A DNA stretch of 64,000 bases, taken from NCBI GenBank assembly GCA_903837355.1, contig CAILUI010000303.1, forward strand, positions 1 through 64,000, in the 5' to 3' direction. Each line of letters begins with the position of its first letter. Position 1 is the first letter of the stretch. This stretch comes from an uncultured Victivallales bacterium (GTDB taxonomy: Bacteria; Verrucomicrobiota; Lentisphaeria; Oligosphaerales; JAFGRS01). The notes under the pieces were generated by a model. The model saw nothing but the letters and a program-made list of their open reading frames with translations, was not told the origin of the DNA and searched no databases. Below, in pieces: positions 1 to 9,130 of this stretch. The position numbers were made by a program, and so were the translations under genes.

Positions 1-275
1 GCAGGGCCGCCCCTGTGCTCGCCCTCCAGCCCGGGACAGTGCCGGGGTGTGGAGGGCAAGGGCAGAGCCGGCGCAACGGGGGACAGTGCCGAGGTCTGGA
101 GGGCAAGGGCAGAGCCGGCGCAAAGCGCGGCACGAACCGCAGCCGCAGCCCCGCCGGACGGCGGGGCATCCCAAACGGCAGCGCGCCGGGGCGGCAGGGC
201 CGCCCCTGTGCTTGCCCTCCAGCCCGGGACAGTGCCGGGGTGTGGAGGGCAAGGGCAGGGCGCGGCGCTATGTTG
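1..275. repeat. Array of palindromic intergenic repeats
   Basis: No gene is seen in the first 395 bases. The stretch is built from repeated units. A full unit at 97-221 begins TGGAGGGCAAG and ends with the inverse CTTGCCCTCCA, with an internal CCCCGCC/GGCGGGG stem. The right half of another unit ends near 29, and further left halves start at 49 and 242. The linker beginning GCCCGGGACAGTGCCGGGG occurs at 29 and again at 222. A diverged copy of the same palindrome lies at 38030-38146. This looks like a REP- or MITE-like dispersed family that would fold in RNA or single-stranded DNA. Confidence 0.7.
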
Positions 276-395
276 CGTCTGGTGGATCATCCCACGAAGG
301 CCCTGCGGGTATGAGGGCGCGCTGGGCTGGGCTGGTAAGACTGCCCGCGTCCAAGGGCTGCAGCAGGCGGGCGGAAACCGGAAAGGGAGCGTGTC

Positions 396-2552
396 ATGCG
401 TAGTGCAGCAATCCTGATCGGACTGATGGCGACGGCATGCCTGGCGGCGGAGCCGGCGGTGTCGCCGTCGCTCGAGGCGGATGCTGAATATCTGCTGACC
501 ACCACGGACTTCATGGAGGCGCAGTTCGGCATGAGCCTGGAGGTTGTCGAAGCCGGCCCGGAGCGCATTCTGGTGCGCACCACCGGGGCGGAGATCGCGC
601 TGCAACCGAGCGCCGACACGGTGGTGGTGCGGCAACGTCTGGGGCGGGAGCGCGAGGCGCTGCGGCTGGCGTTTCCCGCCGGCAGTCTGGCCGGGCTGCG
701 CGTCACCCGCTCCGGCAGCGGCGCCGCGCTGCTGGCGAATGGCGCGGCGACGCTGCAGGTGCGCGTCAACGCGGACTCGCTGATCATGGTGCGCAGTTCG
801 ACGGCGCTGCCGGTGACCAGCACGATCGGCTTCGAGCCGGCCAGCGTCCGCCGGATCGCGGGCGACATTCTGTTGCTGGATGAGTGGGGGTGTGCGGGGC
901 TCTATCTGGCCACCGGCACCGGCACGGCCCAGGTCAGCTCGGACACGCGGACGATCGTGCATGCACTGGCGCCTCAGCAGGTCTTCTGGGTGAGTGCCGG
1001 ACCGCCGCGACCGTACGCCTGGGAGTCGTCCTACAAGGACCGTGTCGTCTGGCATTGGTCCATGGAGACCGGCTATCCGTCCGACGCCGACATCACGGCC
1101 TGGAGCCCCTCTGGCAACATCCTGTTGCAGCAGGCTGAAGTGATGTTGTGGAAGGACTGGAGCCTGCGTTTCATCCCGCGTCACAGCCTCGAGGAGTTCC
1201 AGCGCGTCAACCGCACCTGCGAGCGGCTCGGAATGCGCAACCTCGTCTACACCTCGCCCTTCTACTTCCTGGCCGGCACCGGCCTGGAGTCGAAGGCCAT
1301 GAACAACTTCGACAACTTCGCGACCACTGGTTTCTCGCCCGGCGACGACCGCGGCATGAACTGGCCCATCTTCCTAGCCGAGATCACGAAGGTGATGCGC
1401 GACTACCAGCCCGACGGCCTGTACTTCGACGGCATCTACGGTAACGTCGTGCGCACCTACCTGATCTCGCGCAAGGCCCGTCAGGTAGTGGGCGACACGG
1501 GCCTGCTCGAGTACCACGCCACCGGCAGCCCGCCCGGCGGCGGCTGCTACCTGCCGCAGATCGACACCTACTACACCTTCATCCTGCGCGGCGAAGGCTG
1601 TCCGGAACGCTATGCCGACCCGGACTACCTGCGCTACTTCGTCTCCACGCACAACATCAGCAACGCCATCGGCGTGCTCTGCAACAACAACGACTACAAA
1701 CTCGATGAGACATTTCTTAATACATTGCTTGAGAATAACATCCGACTCCACCTGATTCCCGGATGGCTGCACGACTACCGCCAGGAGGCGCTGACGCGTT
1801 GGTACTGGCCGGCGCTGAACGGTGCCCTGCCGGCCCGCGTCGAGGCCGGGGCGGAGCGCCGTCAGGCGCAGCTTGTGGCGCTGCGCCAGGAACTGCGGCG
1901 GGCCGTGGAGATGCCGATGTCGGACCTGCGTCTGCTCTGGCAGGAGAACTTCGCCGAACCGGCTCTGGTCTCGACCCTCCTGGCACCGATGCCGGAGAAG
2001 GGCCTCGAGACCGTGCTGCCGGGGGGTTGGACCGCCTTTCTGAGCCCGCGCAGCGAGGCGATTCTGCGCGCGGAGGCCGGGACGCTGACCATCACCGGGC
2101 GGGCGAGCACGGTGGCCAGTCTGGAGCGGGATCTGCCGCCGGAGGTCACGGCCGTCGAGTGTAGGGTCCGTGCCGAGGGTGAGTGCGGCATGTCCTGGGG
2201 TCCGGGGCTGTGCCTGCGGGTCGGTGAGAGCCGGGCCCGCATCGGCCTGCGCAGCGACGAGCGTCTGCAGACCGACCGTTCCGGCGAACAGGCGCTGTAC
2301 GAGAACTACCCGAGGGGGGCCTGGTACTGGCTACGGCTGCGCTGGACCGGGCCGTTCGTGCTGTCCGAAGTCTCGCGCGACGGCACCACCTGGACCTGCC
2401 TGAGCGCTGAGCGCCAGGCGATGCCGGCCGGCCCCCGGCGCCTGCTGCTGGGCAAGGTCCCCTTCGATGGCGGTCGCAGCGAGTACACCGAGGCCGGCGG
2501 CATGGGCACCGTCACCTTCGCTGACGTCAAGGCCTACGGACCGACGCGGTAG
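396..2552 (+). CDS. Secreted TIM-barrel glycosidase-like protein with C-terminal beta-sandwich
   Basis: A 718-residue protein with an N-terminal signal peptide (a hydrophobic stretch ending in a CLAAEP-like cleavage site). The middle third has a barrel-like pattern with acidic motifs such as DGLYFDGIYG near residue 345, of the type seen in uncharacterised glycoside-hydrolase-like proteins. The last ~180 residues resemble a concanavalin/LamG-type sandwich (GAWYWLRLRWTG). A GGGAG ribosome-binding site seven bases upstream supports the ATG at 396. The substrate is unknown; polysaccharide or glycoconjugate turnover is inferred. A short AT-rich codon island lies at about 1704-1745. It converges with lolD and is not part of the downstream cluster. 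Confidence 0.6.
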   Translation: MRSAAILIGLMATACLAAEPAVSPSLEADAEYLLTTTDFMEAQFGMSLEVVEAGPERILVRTTGAEIALQPSADTVVVRQRLGREREALRLAFPAGSLAGLRVTRSGSGAALLANGAATLQVRVNADSLIMVRSSTALPVTSTIGFEPASVRRIAGDILLLDEWGCAGLYLATGTGTAQVSSDTRTIVHALAPQQVFWVSAGPPRPYAWESSYKDRVVWHWSMETGYPSDADITAWSPSGNILLQQAEVMLWKDWSLRFIPRHSLEEFQRVNRTCERLGMRNLVYTSPFYFLAGTGLESKAMNNFDNFATTGFSPGDDRGMNWPIFLAEITKVMRDYQPDGLYFDGIYGNVVRTYLISRKARQVVGDTGLLEYHATGSPPGGGCYLPQIDTYYTFILRGEGCPERYADPDYLRYFVSTHNISNAIGVLCNNNDYKLDETFLNTLLENNIRLHLIPGWLHDYRQEALTRWYWPALNGALPARVEAGAERRQAQLVALRQELRRAVEMPMSDLRLLWQENFAEPALVSTLLAPMPEKGLETVLPGGWTAFLSPRSEAILRAEAGTLTITGRASTVASLERDLPPEVTAVECRVRAEGECGMSWGPGLCLRVGESRARIGLRSDERLQTDRSGEQALYENYPRGAWYWLRLRWTGPFVLSEVSRDGTTWTCLSAERQAMPAGPRRLLLGKVPFDGGRSEYTEAGGMGTVTFADVKAYGPTR

Positions 2553-2580
2553 CCCTGATCCCCCGGGCGCCGATTGTGGC

Positions 2581-3357
2581 TCAGGAGACGGCGGAGAAGG
2601 GGGGTGGGCCGAGATCAGCGCGCTGACCGGGCGGCACGGGCACGGCGCGGCCTTCGCGCATGACCAGGGTCCGGTCGGCACGTTGGGCGAGATCGAGGTC
2701 GTGGGTGACCATGACGATGGTCTTGCCGGCCACCTTGTGCAGCTCCTCGAGCAGGGCGATGATCTCTTTGCCGGCAGCGACGTCGAGGTTACCCGTAGGC
2801 TCGTCGGCAAGGATGATGCCGGGCTCGTTCATCAGGGCCCGGGCCAGGGCGACGCGCTGCTGTTCGCCGCCGGAGAGCTCCTGAGGCCGGTGACGGAGGC
2901 GTTTGCCCAGGCCGAAGCTGCCCAGGAGTTCGGCGGCGCGCGCGTAGGCACGCTGCCGGTCCCAGCCCCAGTGCAGGGCGGGCAGCACGACGTTCTCGTG
3001 GGCGTTGAGTTCGGGGAAAAGGTGGTAGCGCTGGAAGACATGGCCGAGGTGGTGCAGGCGCAGGGCGGTGCGCTGGGGCTCGGTCATGGCGCCGAAGGAC
3101 TGTCCGAGACAGATGATATCGCCGGTGCTGGGGCGGTCGAGGCCGCCCAGCAGGTGCAGGAGCGTCGTCTTGCCGCTGCCGCTGCGGCCGACGAGGGCGA
3201 GCCATTCACCGCGGGCGACATTGAAGGAGACCCCGCGCAGCACCTCGATCCGGTGCTTTTCGAGGCGGAAATGACGATGCAGGTCGAGGGCCTGAAACAC
3301 GGGCTCGGCCGCGGCGGCGGCGGGGACGCTGGTGGGGGTAACGGAGCGGGCGGCCAC
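2581..3357 (-). CDS. lolD: LolD-like ABC transporter ATP-binding protein
   Basis: A 258-residue ABC ATPase of the LolD/MacB class. The Walker A motif is GRSGSGKTT, the signature is LSGGEQQRVALARAL and the Walker B is ILADEPTGNLD, followed by the H-loop region MVTHD. It should power extraction of lipoproteins, or of another envelope substrate, from the inner membrane together with the permease encoded immediately upstream on the same strand; the two genes are two bases apart. A GTG at 3357 follows a GAGGAG site and is the best start. A longer reading frame extends upstream but would overlap the permease gene. A role as another MacB-family exporter is possible. Confidence 0.85.
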   Translation of the reverse strand: MAARSVTPTSVPAAAAAEPVFQALDLHRHFRLEKHRIEVLRGVSFNVARGEWLALVGRSGSGKTTLLHLLGGLDRPSTGDIICLGQSFGAMTEPQRTALRLHHLGHVFQRYHLFPELNAHENVVLPALHWGWDRQRAYARAAELLGSFGLGKRLRHRPQELSGGEQQRVALARALMNEPGIILADEPTGNLDVAAGKEIIALLEELHKVAGKTIVMVTHDLDLAQRADRTLVMREGRAVPVPPGQRADLGPPPFSAVS

Positions 3358-3359
3358 GA

Positions 3360-4637
3360 TCAGTTCTCCTCCTGCAGAGCGCGGGCCGGCGACAGGGCCG
3401 AAGCGTAGAGGGCAGGGATCAGCGAAGCCAGGATGCAGATGAGCAGAGACATCAGCGTGATCAGAGTGACGTCCAGGGCCATCGGCTTGCCGGGGATCTG
3501 GGTGAGGTGGTAGAGTTCGGGGGGGAAGACGTCGACGCCCATGGCCCGGCTGAGCACACTGGCGATGACGTCGCGGTAACGGATCACCAGCAAGCCCAGG
3601 CCGACGCCGATGAGGGTGCCGATGCAGCCGATGATGCCCCCCAGCAGAAGGAAGATGCGCGCCACCAGGGCGCGGCCCATGCCCATGGCTTTGAGCACGC
3701 CGATCTCGCGGGTCTTCTGCACGGCCAAGGTGATCAGGGTACCGGCGATCCCGAACGAGGCCACGACCACGATGAACGTCAGCAGGAAGACCATCAGCGT
3801 CTTCTCCACGCGCAGGGCGCCGAAGAGGAGCTGATTCGCCTCCTGCCAACTGCGTACGGTGCACTGTGGCAGTTGGGCGCGCAGGGTATCGAGCAGCGCC
3901 TCCATGCGGAAGGGGTCGGGGACCCGGCCATGGATGCTGGTGGCGCTGCCCCAGTCGTGGCCGAAGAGGTCGGCGGCCTGGTCGAGGTGCAGCAGGATCA
4001 GGCCGCTGTCGAAGTCGTAGACCCCCATGGCAAAAATGCCGACGATACGAACCGACTCCGGCACGTAGACCTCATCGGGCTCCTTGACGCTGATGTTGCC
4101 ATCTTCCCGCCAGGTGATGTTGCCGGTCAGCCGCTGCGGGGCATGGACGAGCAGCTCGTCGCCGAGCCGCAGGCCGAGTTCCTGGGCCATGGCCGAACCG
4201 ATGAGGGCCTCGCCCTCGCGGATCTCGAAGCGACCGCTGAAACGGCCATTGGTGGAGATGTTGGTAACCTCCTTCTCGAGCTCCGGCCGGATGCCCTTGG
4301 CCATGCGGACGCTGGAGCCACTGCGGACCTGAATGAGCACCGGGCCCTCGATCACCGGCGCGGCACGAACCCCGTCGGCCGCAAGCGTCTTGATGATGGC
4401 GGCCGGATCGGCGATGACGGGCTGGCCGGCGGCAGGATTGATGTAGACGTGCGCCTGCACGCTGAGGATGCCATTGCGGATGTCCTCATCGAAGCCGCTC
4501 ATCACCGAGGTGACGATGATGAGGATGGCTACGCCGAGGGCCGGGCCGATGATGCTGAGCAGCGTGATGACGGAGATAAAGGTCCGTTTCGGCCGTAGAT
4601 AGCGTAAGGCTAGAAGCACATCCGCCGGAAGCTGCAT
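3360..4637 (-). CDS. LolC/LolE-family lipoprotein-releasing permease
   Basis: A 425-residue permease with the LolC/E/FtsX layout: one N-terminal membrane helix (residues ~25-50), a large periplasmic domain, then three C-terminal helices in the FtsX part (AGTLITLAVQKTREIGVLKAMG, a typical motif of the family). The end is the usual SPARALQEEN. The ATG at 4637 has GGAG six bases upstream; a longer frame begins at 4814 but its extra residues do not look like a transporter N-terminus. It pairs with the ATPase just downstream. Only one permease is present, so a homodimeric LolF/LolCE-like complex is likely. Confidence 0.85.
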   Translation of the reverse strand: MQLPADVLLALRYLRPKRTFISVITLLSIIGPALGVAILIIVTSVMSGFDEDIRNGILSVQAHVYINPAAGQPVIADPAAIIKTLAADGVRAAPVIEGPVLIQVRSGSSVRMAKGIRPELEKEVTNISTNGRFSGRFEIREGEALIGSAMAQELGLRLGDELLVHAPQRLTGNITWREDGNISVKEPDEVYVPESVRIVGIFAMGVYDFDSGLILLHLDQAADLFGHDWGSATSIHGRVPDPFRMEALLDTLRAQLPQCTVRSWQEANQLLFGALRVEKTLMVFLLTFIVVVASFGIAGTLITLAVQKTREIGVLKAMGMGRALVARIFLLLGGIIGCIGTLIGVGLGLLVIRYRDVIASVLSRAMGVDVFPPELYHLTQIPGKPMALDVTLITLMSLLICILASLIPALYASALSPARALQEEN

Positions 4638-4741
4638 GGGGGGCTCCACGAGTACGTCGCCAGACCGCCAAGGTATGCAAACTAAGGAAGCTAAGAGCCG
4701 AACCGAACCTGTCAAGTCGGGAGGGGTGCTCGCGGGGCGGC

Positions 4742-4770
4742 TTGGGGGGGTCGCCATAGCGGAGTATGTT
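4742..4770 (+). promoter_or_regulatory. Candidate promoter for the membrane protein-holA operon
   Basis: TTGGGG (4742-4747) is followed after 17 bases by TATGTT (4765-4770), 33 bases before the ATG at 4803. The -10 is fair and the -35 is weak. The same TATGTT hexamer is seen upstream of 9430 and of 396. It lies in the intergenic gap between divergent genes, where a promoter is expected. Confidence 0.35.
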
Positions 4771-4802
4771 AGGCTACGGATGCCGCGCGGGAAGCGGCAG
4801 CG

Positions 4803-5309
4803 ATGGCCCGACACAGCAGAGGACGGCAGCGTGTGATTCTGGTTTCATTTGGCCTTTGGTTCATGGTGGTCTTTGGTCTCCGCATCGCGGTGTGGGGCAA
4901 TCCGTTGCAGCGCATGGTAGTCGCGGCAGAGCCGGCGTTGCTGATGGGGGTTGAGGCGTTGGTGCTGGGGCAGAAGCCGGAGGGGACGCCGACCGAACTA
5001 CGCTTCGTGCGCGCCTTCACGCAACGAGTGTTGCTGCAGCTCGGGATGCTCTGTCTGGAGTTGGTGGTGCTGGCGCACCTGTGGTGGGTGAAGGTGGCGC
5101 CAGAGCTGTGCCTGCTCCTGCTGCTGAAGGACGTCGCGGCGTCGGGGGCGGGCTTCTGGGTGGCACACCGTGATCGCGAACGGGGGGTTCTGGCGGTCGT
5201 GCGGAACGCGCCCGTGTGGCTGCTGGCCGCCGAGCGCGTCAGCGCGGCGGTGTCGGCCTTCGGGGCGCTGGTATTGTTCATGATCATCAACGGACTGCGA
5301 CTCGGGTGA
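4803..5309 (+). CDS. Small polytopic membrane protein, unknown function
   Basis: A 168-residue protein with about four hydrophobic segments (residues ~12-33, 75-95, 100-122 and 140-165). No catalytic motif and no family is recognised. It starts at ATG 4803 and ends 16 bases before holA, so it is probably the first gene of that operon. It faces the lolCD pair across a 165-base gap. Treat it as a hypothetical inner-membrane protein. Confidence 0.65.
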   Translation: MARHSRGRQRVILVSFGLWFMVVFGLRIAVWGNPLQRMVVAAEPALLMGVEALVLGQKPEGTPTELRFVRAFTQRVLLQLGMLCLELVVLAHLWWVKVAPELCLLLLLKDVAASGAGFWVAHRDRERGVLAVVRNAPVWLLAAERVSAAVSAFGALVLFMIINGLRLG

Positions 5310-5325
5310 GTCGCTCTTACTCCCC

Positions 5326-6465
5326 ATGAACGGCGAAGCACAGACCAATGTGGTACTGGTGACCGGGGATGACGCCGCCATGATCGAGGCGGAAGTGGCC
5401 CAGGTCATCCGCCGGGTGGCGGGCGACAGCCCCGACGCCTTCAGCCTGGATATCCTGCGGGAACGGGATGGCCTGGAGGTGGCCGAACTGCTTCGCCAAG
5501 TCCTGCGCTCGCTGCAGTCTCCGCCCTTCCTGGGCCAGCGCAAGACGGTCTGGTTACGGGGGTTCACGGGCTTTGAGAGCGAGAGCGCGAGTGCGAAGCC
5601 CAAGACCGCCGAAGCCAGCGCCCTGCGGGAGTTGGCCGAGCGCATCACCAAGGGTATCCCCGCAGACCTGGCGCTGGTCATGGACGGCCCCGGTGCGGCC
5701 GCCGACAAGCCGCTGGCCCGGGCCTGCACGGCCAAGGGCAAAGTGATCGTCTGCACCCGGCCGACGCTGCGCGGCAAGGAGTGGCGCGGCGACATGCGCG
5801 AGGTCATCTCCCGGCGGGCCGCCGAGAAGGGCGTCCGTTTGCCGGAGGAGGTGGCCGAGTTCCTGACCGACGCCATCGGCACCGACACCAGCCGCATCGA
5901 GAGTGAACTCGAGAAACTGATCTGCTACGTCGGCGGCCCCGGACAGCCGATCACCCGCGCCGCTGCCGAAGCGGTCTGTGTCGGCCAGGGCGAAGAGTTG
6001 CCCTGGGCGCTGACGAATGCGCTGGGGCGGCGCAATCTGACCGAGGCCCTGCGCGTTATCCAAGTGGTGCTCGAGCAGAGCCGTGACGACGGCTCCGGAG
6101 CCCGGTCGCTGCTCTCCCAGACCGCCAAGTACTTCCGCGAGTTGCTGCAGGTCAAGGTCTTCATGACAGAACGCGGCCTGCGCAGTCCAGCGGCCGTGCT
6201 GAGTGCCGTGCAGCGGGCTACGGCCGAGGAGCGGCAGGGCTGCCTGGCCGACGGACTGGTGGCGCTGACCGGCAGCCCATTCCGTGCCAAGGCGCTGGCC
6301 GTGGACGCCGACGCCTACTCTGGGCCGGAGCTGATCGAGGCGGTGCGGGCAGCGCGTGATGCGTACCTCAGATGCATTACGTCTAGCGTATCGGAACGCA
6401 TTGTACTAGAAGAACTTGTGACTCGCGTAGCGGCGCCTTCAGGGGTGCCGACACAGGGGAGATAG
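5326..6465 (+). CDS. holA: DNA polymerase III subunit delta
   Basis: A 379-residue protein with the architecture of the clamp-loader delta subunit. The N-terminal region (VVLVTGDDAAMIEAEVAQVI) matches the DNA pol III delta opening. A central segment with SRIESELEKLICY corresponds to domain II, and a C-terminal helical collar region contains LLSQTAKYFRELLQVK. It opens the sliding clamp during replication in the cytoplasm. The length is a little above the ~340 usual. The ATG at 5326 follows the membrane-protein gene closely. The last ~17 codons before 6420 use A/T-ending codons unlike the rest of the gene. Confidence 0.9.
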   Translation: MNGEAQTNVVLVTGDDAAMIEAEVAQVIRRVAGDSPDAFSLDILRERDGLEVAELLRQVLRSLQSPPFLGQRKTVWLRGFTGFESESASAKPKTAEASALRELAERITKGIPADLALVMDGPGAAADKPLARACTAKGKVIVCTRPTLRGKEWRGDMREVISRRAAEKGVRLPEEVAEFLTDAIGTDTSRIESELEKLICYVGGPGQPITRAAAEAVCVGQGEELPWALTNALGRRNLTEALRVIQVVLEQSRDDGSGARSLLSQTAKYFRELLQVKVFMTERGLRSPAAVLSAVQRATAEERQGCLADGLVALTGSPFRAKALAVDADAYSGPELIEAVRAARDAYLRCITSSVSERIVLEELVTRVAAPSGVPTQGR

Positions 6466-6469
6466 ACGG

Positions 6470-7216
6470 ATGAGTAGTGGCATGGACATCGAGACCAGCC
6501 TGGAGGTCCTGCGGATCCTCTCCGCGGCCCTGACCGTGCCGCATACGCTGGACGAGGGGCTGCAGCACATTGCCCGCATGACCGGCGAGTTGATGGGGAC
6601 CGACCAGACCGTCCTGCTGATGCGCGACGAGGACCGCCACGAGCTGATCGTCCGGACCTGCGTTGGCATCGGCAGTCAGAACGTCCGCGTCGGGCACCCG
6701 CTGCTGGTACCGGAGCGCCTCAAAGGAATCCTCTGGAATGTGCGTTTCCTGCACCAGATCAACTGGATCGAGGCTGGAATCAAGGACATCGGCTTCCCCA
6801 TCCTGGTGTCGCCGATCAGCGTCAAGGGCGAACGCATTGGCATCCTGATCACGGGGAAGTCGCGCACCGCGGCGGCCGGCTTCGGCATGATCCCCCGGCG
6901 GCTGTTCGGCCTGATCGCGCCCTTTGCGGCGCTCCTGATCGAAAACGGCAAGGTGTACGACTACCTCCGGCAGAATTTCGCGCAGCACTCGCAGGAGTTG
7001 ATCGAGGCCAATCGGGCCGAGGCCGGACGCCGTGACCAGGCCCAGCAGCTCATGATCTCCTCGCTGAACAACCCCAACAAGGTGGTCAGGCTGCTGGCGG
7101 AGTCGTTCTACAAGGAACTCGCCAAGGCGGGCTTCAGCCCCGGGCAGATCACGACCGCGGCGGCGCACATCCTCGAGTGCATCACCCGCCAGGAGCCCGG
7201 CGCGGTGGGACGGTGA
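6470..7216 (+). CDS. GAF-domain protein
   Basis: A 248-residue soluble protein, probably a sensory or regulatory GAF protein. Residues ~10-155 fit a GAF domain (opening LEVLRILSAALTVPHTLDEG, then a core ending with FGLIAPFAALLIENGKVYDYL). A C-terminal helical tail follows. No kinase, cyclase or output domain is attached. A GGGGAG site lies eight bases before the ATG at 6470, four bases after holA, so the two are co-transcribed. The ligand is unknown. Confidence 0.7.
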   Translation: MSSGMDIETSLEVLRILSAALTVPHTLDEGLQHIARMTGELMGTDQTVLLMRDEDRHELIVRTCVGIGSQNVRVGHPLLVPERLKGILWNVRFLHQINWIEAGIKDIGFPILVSPISVKGERIGILITGKSRTAAAGFGMIPRRLFGLIAPFAALLIENGKVYDYLRQNFAQHSQELIEANRAEAGRRDQAQQLMISSLNNPNKVVRLLAESFYKELAKAGFSPGQITTAAAHILECITRQEPGAVGR

Positions 7217-7228
7217 GGTGTGACGAGC

Positions 7229-7280
7229 GGGTGCTGCGCACGGCGGGTATTGCCGGGTGCTGCGCACGGCGGGTATTGCC
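7229..7280. repeat. Two tandem copies of a 26-bp dispersed repeat
   Basis: Two exact 26-base units, each starting GGGTGCTGCGCACGGCGGG and ending TATTGCC, lie at 7229-7254 and 7255-7280, just before argH. The same core (TGCTGCGCACGGCGGGTA) recurs four times near 44632-44821. This is a dispersed intergenic repeat of unknown role. Confidence 0.75.
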
Positions 7281-7332
7281 GGGTGCCGGTGGCGGATCTT
7301 TGATGGTGCTGTCTTGCAGGAGGGGTACGGCG

Positions 7333-8715
7333 ATGGCGCTGTGGGGTGGACGTTTCAGCAAAGAAACCGATCGGGCGGTGGCCGCCTTCTCGGCGTCGGT
7401 GGATTACGACAAGCGCCTGTATGCGGTGGACATCCAGGGCAGCATCGCCCACGTCCGCATGCTGGCGCACACCGGCATCATCGCCAGCGCGGACGCCGCC
7501 GCGATCGAGGCCGAGTTGGTCGCCATCCGCGAGCGCATCGAGCGCGGCGAGTTCACCTGGCGTGTTGACCGCGAAGATGTCCATATGAACATCGAGGCCG
7601 CGCTCATCGAACGGCTCGGCGACACGGGCGCACGGGTGCATACCGGACGCAGCCGCAACGATCAGGTGGCCACCGATGAACGGCTCTATCTGCGGGTTGA
7701 GGCCGACCGGCTCAGCGGGCTGCTCCAGGGCCTGCAGGGCGGCCTGCTCACCCTGGCACGGCGGGCCGGTCCGGCGATCCTGCCCGGGCTGACCCACATG
7801 CAGAATGCGCAGCCCGTGCTTCTGGCCCACCATCTGCTGGCCTACATCGAGATGCTCGAGCGCGACCGCGAGCGCCTGCACGACTGCCGGCGCCGCCTGA
7901 ATCGCTCGCCGCTGGGCGCCGGCGCCCTGGCCGGCTCCACGCTGCCGCTGGACCGCGAGTTCACGGCCCGCGAGCTGGGCTTTGACGAGGTGCTGCGCAA
8001 CAGCATGGACGCCGTCGCCGACCGCGACTACATCGTCGAGTTCCTGGCCTGCCTCAGCACCGCCGCCATGCATTGCTCCCGCCTGGCCGAGGACGTCATC
8101 CTCTGGGTCAGCCAGCGCTTCGGCTTCATGGAGCTCGACGATGCCTTCTGCACCGGCTCAAGCCTGATGCCACAGAAGAAGAACCCGGATGTGGCCGAAC
8201 TGGTGCGCGGCAAGACCGGTCGCATCTTCGGCCATCTGCTGGGCATCCTGACCGTGCTCAAGGGCCTGCCGATGACCTACAACCGTGATCTGCAGGAGGA
8301 CAAAGAGGGCCTCTTCGATGCCATCGACACGATGACCATGATCCTGGTCACGATGGCCCCCATGATGGCCTCGGCTACCCTGCGTCCGGAGGTCATGGCG
8401 CGCGCCGCCGCCGACCCGGCATTGATGGCGACGGATCTGGCCGAGTGGCTGGTGCGTCGCGGCGTACCCTTCCGCGACGCACACCACATGGTCGGGCGTT
8501 TCGTCAGCGCCTGCGCCGCCCGTGGCCTGGGCCTGGATCAGGTCACCCTGGCACAGATGCAGGAGAGCATCGCGCTGGCCGAGCCCGAGTGCCTGACTCT
8601 GTTCGCAGCCGCGCGCAGCGTGGCGGGCCGCGACCTGACCGGCGGCACGGCGCCGGCCCAGGTCGCCCGGCAACTGGCCTTCTGGACCGAGCGCCTCGGC
8701 CTCACGGCGGACTGA
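7333..8715 (+). CDS. argH: Argininosuccinate lyase
   Basis: A 460-residue member of the fumarase/aspartase superfamily that cleaves argininosuccinate to arginine and fumarate, the last step of arginine synthesis. It opens with the typical ALWGGRFSKETD, has the substrate-binding HTGRSRNDQVATD and carries the superfamily signature GSSLMPQKKNPD with the catalytic serine loop. The end is complete. An AGGAGG site nine bases upstream selects the ATG at 7333 over upstream in-frame codons that lie in the repeat. It sits directly before the biosynthetic cluster but is a primary-metabolism gene. Confidence 0.95.
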   Translation: MALWGGRFSKETDRAVAAFSASVDYDKRLYAVDIQGSIAHVRMLAHTGIIASADAAAIEAELVAIRERIERGEFTWRVDREDVHMNIEAALIERLGDTGARVHTGRSRNDQVATDERLYLRVEADRLSGLLQGLQGGLLTLARRAGPAILPGLTHMQNAQPVLLAHHLLAYIEMLERDRERLHDCRRRLNRSPLGAGALAGSTLPLDREFTARELGFDEVLRNSMDAVADRDYIVEFLACLSTAAMHCSRLAEDVILWVSQRFGFMELDDAFCTGSSLMPQKKNPDVAELVRGKTGRIFGHLLGILTVLKGLPMTYNRDLQEDKEGLFDAIDTMTMILVTMAPMMASATLRPEVMARAAADPALMATDLAEWLVRRGVPFRDAHHMVGRFVSACAARGLGLDQVTLAQMQESIALAEPECLTLFAAARSVAGRDLTGGTAPAQVARQLAFWTERLGLTAD

Positions 8716-8722
8716 CCGGGGT

Positions 8723-8743
8723 CCCTGGCCAAACCGGCCAGGG
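8723..8743 (+). terminator. Possible terminator hairpin after argH
   Basis: CCCTGGCC and GGCCAGGG form a perfect 8-bp stem around a five-base loop, eight bases after the argH stop. There is no T tract, so it may be a weak or factor-assisted terminator, or simply a hairpin. Confidence 0.4.
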
Positions 8744-8824
8744 TGCACCCGTGGACAAGCGACAAGCCCTGGGCGGACCGGTCCCGGACAACCGGCCTGC
8801 CAAGCACTGGAGTGGAGGCGTACC

Positions 8825-9130
8825 ATGCAAGCTCCCGCCCTGCGTCACACCGTCGTTTTCCGCCTCAAACACTCGCGCGGCTCGGCGGCGGAGCGCGACT
8901 TCCTCGCCACGGCCCGGCAACTTGCCCGGATTCCCGGCGTGGAGCGCTTCGAGCAACTGCGGCAAACCAGCCCGAAGAACGCCTTCACCTTCGGCTTCTC
9001 CATGGAGTTCGCCGATGCTGCCGCCTACCAGCGCTACAGCGCCGATCCGCTGCATGTCAGCTTCGTCAACGAACGCTGGCTCCCCGAGGTGGCGGAGTTC
9101 ATGGAGATCGACTACGAACCCCTGGCGTGA
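8825..9130 (+). CDS. Dabb (stress-responsive alpha/beta-barrel) family protein
   Basis: A 101-residue dimeric ferredoxin-like barrel protein. It has the family opening LRHTVVFRLKHS, a central motif (FGFSMEFADAAAYQRYSADP) and the conserved HVSFVNERWLP near residue 78. Dabb proteins are small cytoplasmic proteins; some are plant polyketide cyclases, but most bacterial ones have no known role. Proximity to the polyketide-like cluster is suggestive, but it lies before the cluster's likely promoter and is probably not part of it. Confidence 0.75.
   Translation: MQAPALRHTVVFRLKHSRGSAAERDFLATARQLARIPGVERFEQLRQTSPKNAFTFGFSMEFADAAAYQRYSADPLHVSFVNERWLPEVAEFMEIDYEPLA

Noticed and set aside
287..868. 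Long minus-strand open frame opposite the first gene
   Set aside because: Low-complexity Arg/Ser-rich product with no family features; a shadow typical of high-GC coding DNA.
2467..4598. Long plus-strand open frames opposite lolD and the permease
   Set aside because: The minus-strand products match ABC ATPase and permease families with all motifs; the plus-strand ones match nothing.
4710..4715. TTGACA on the minus strand as promoter of lolCD
   Set aside because: A good -35 hexamer, but no acceptable -10 at 16-18 bases; kept only as a note.
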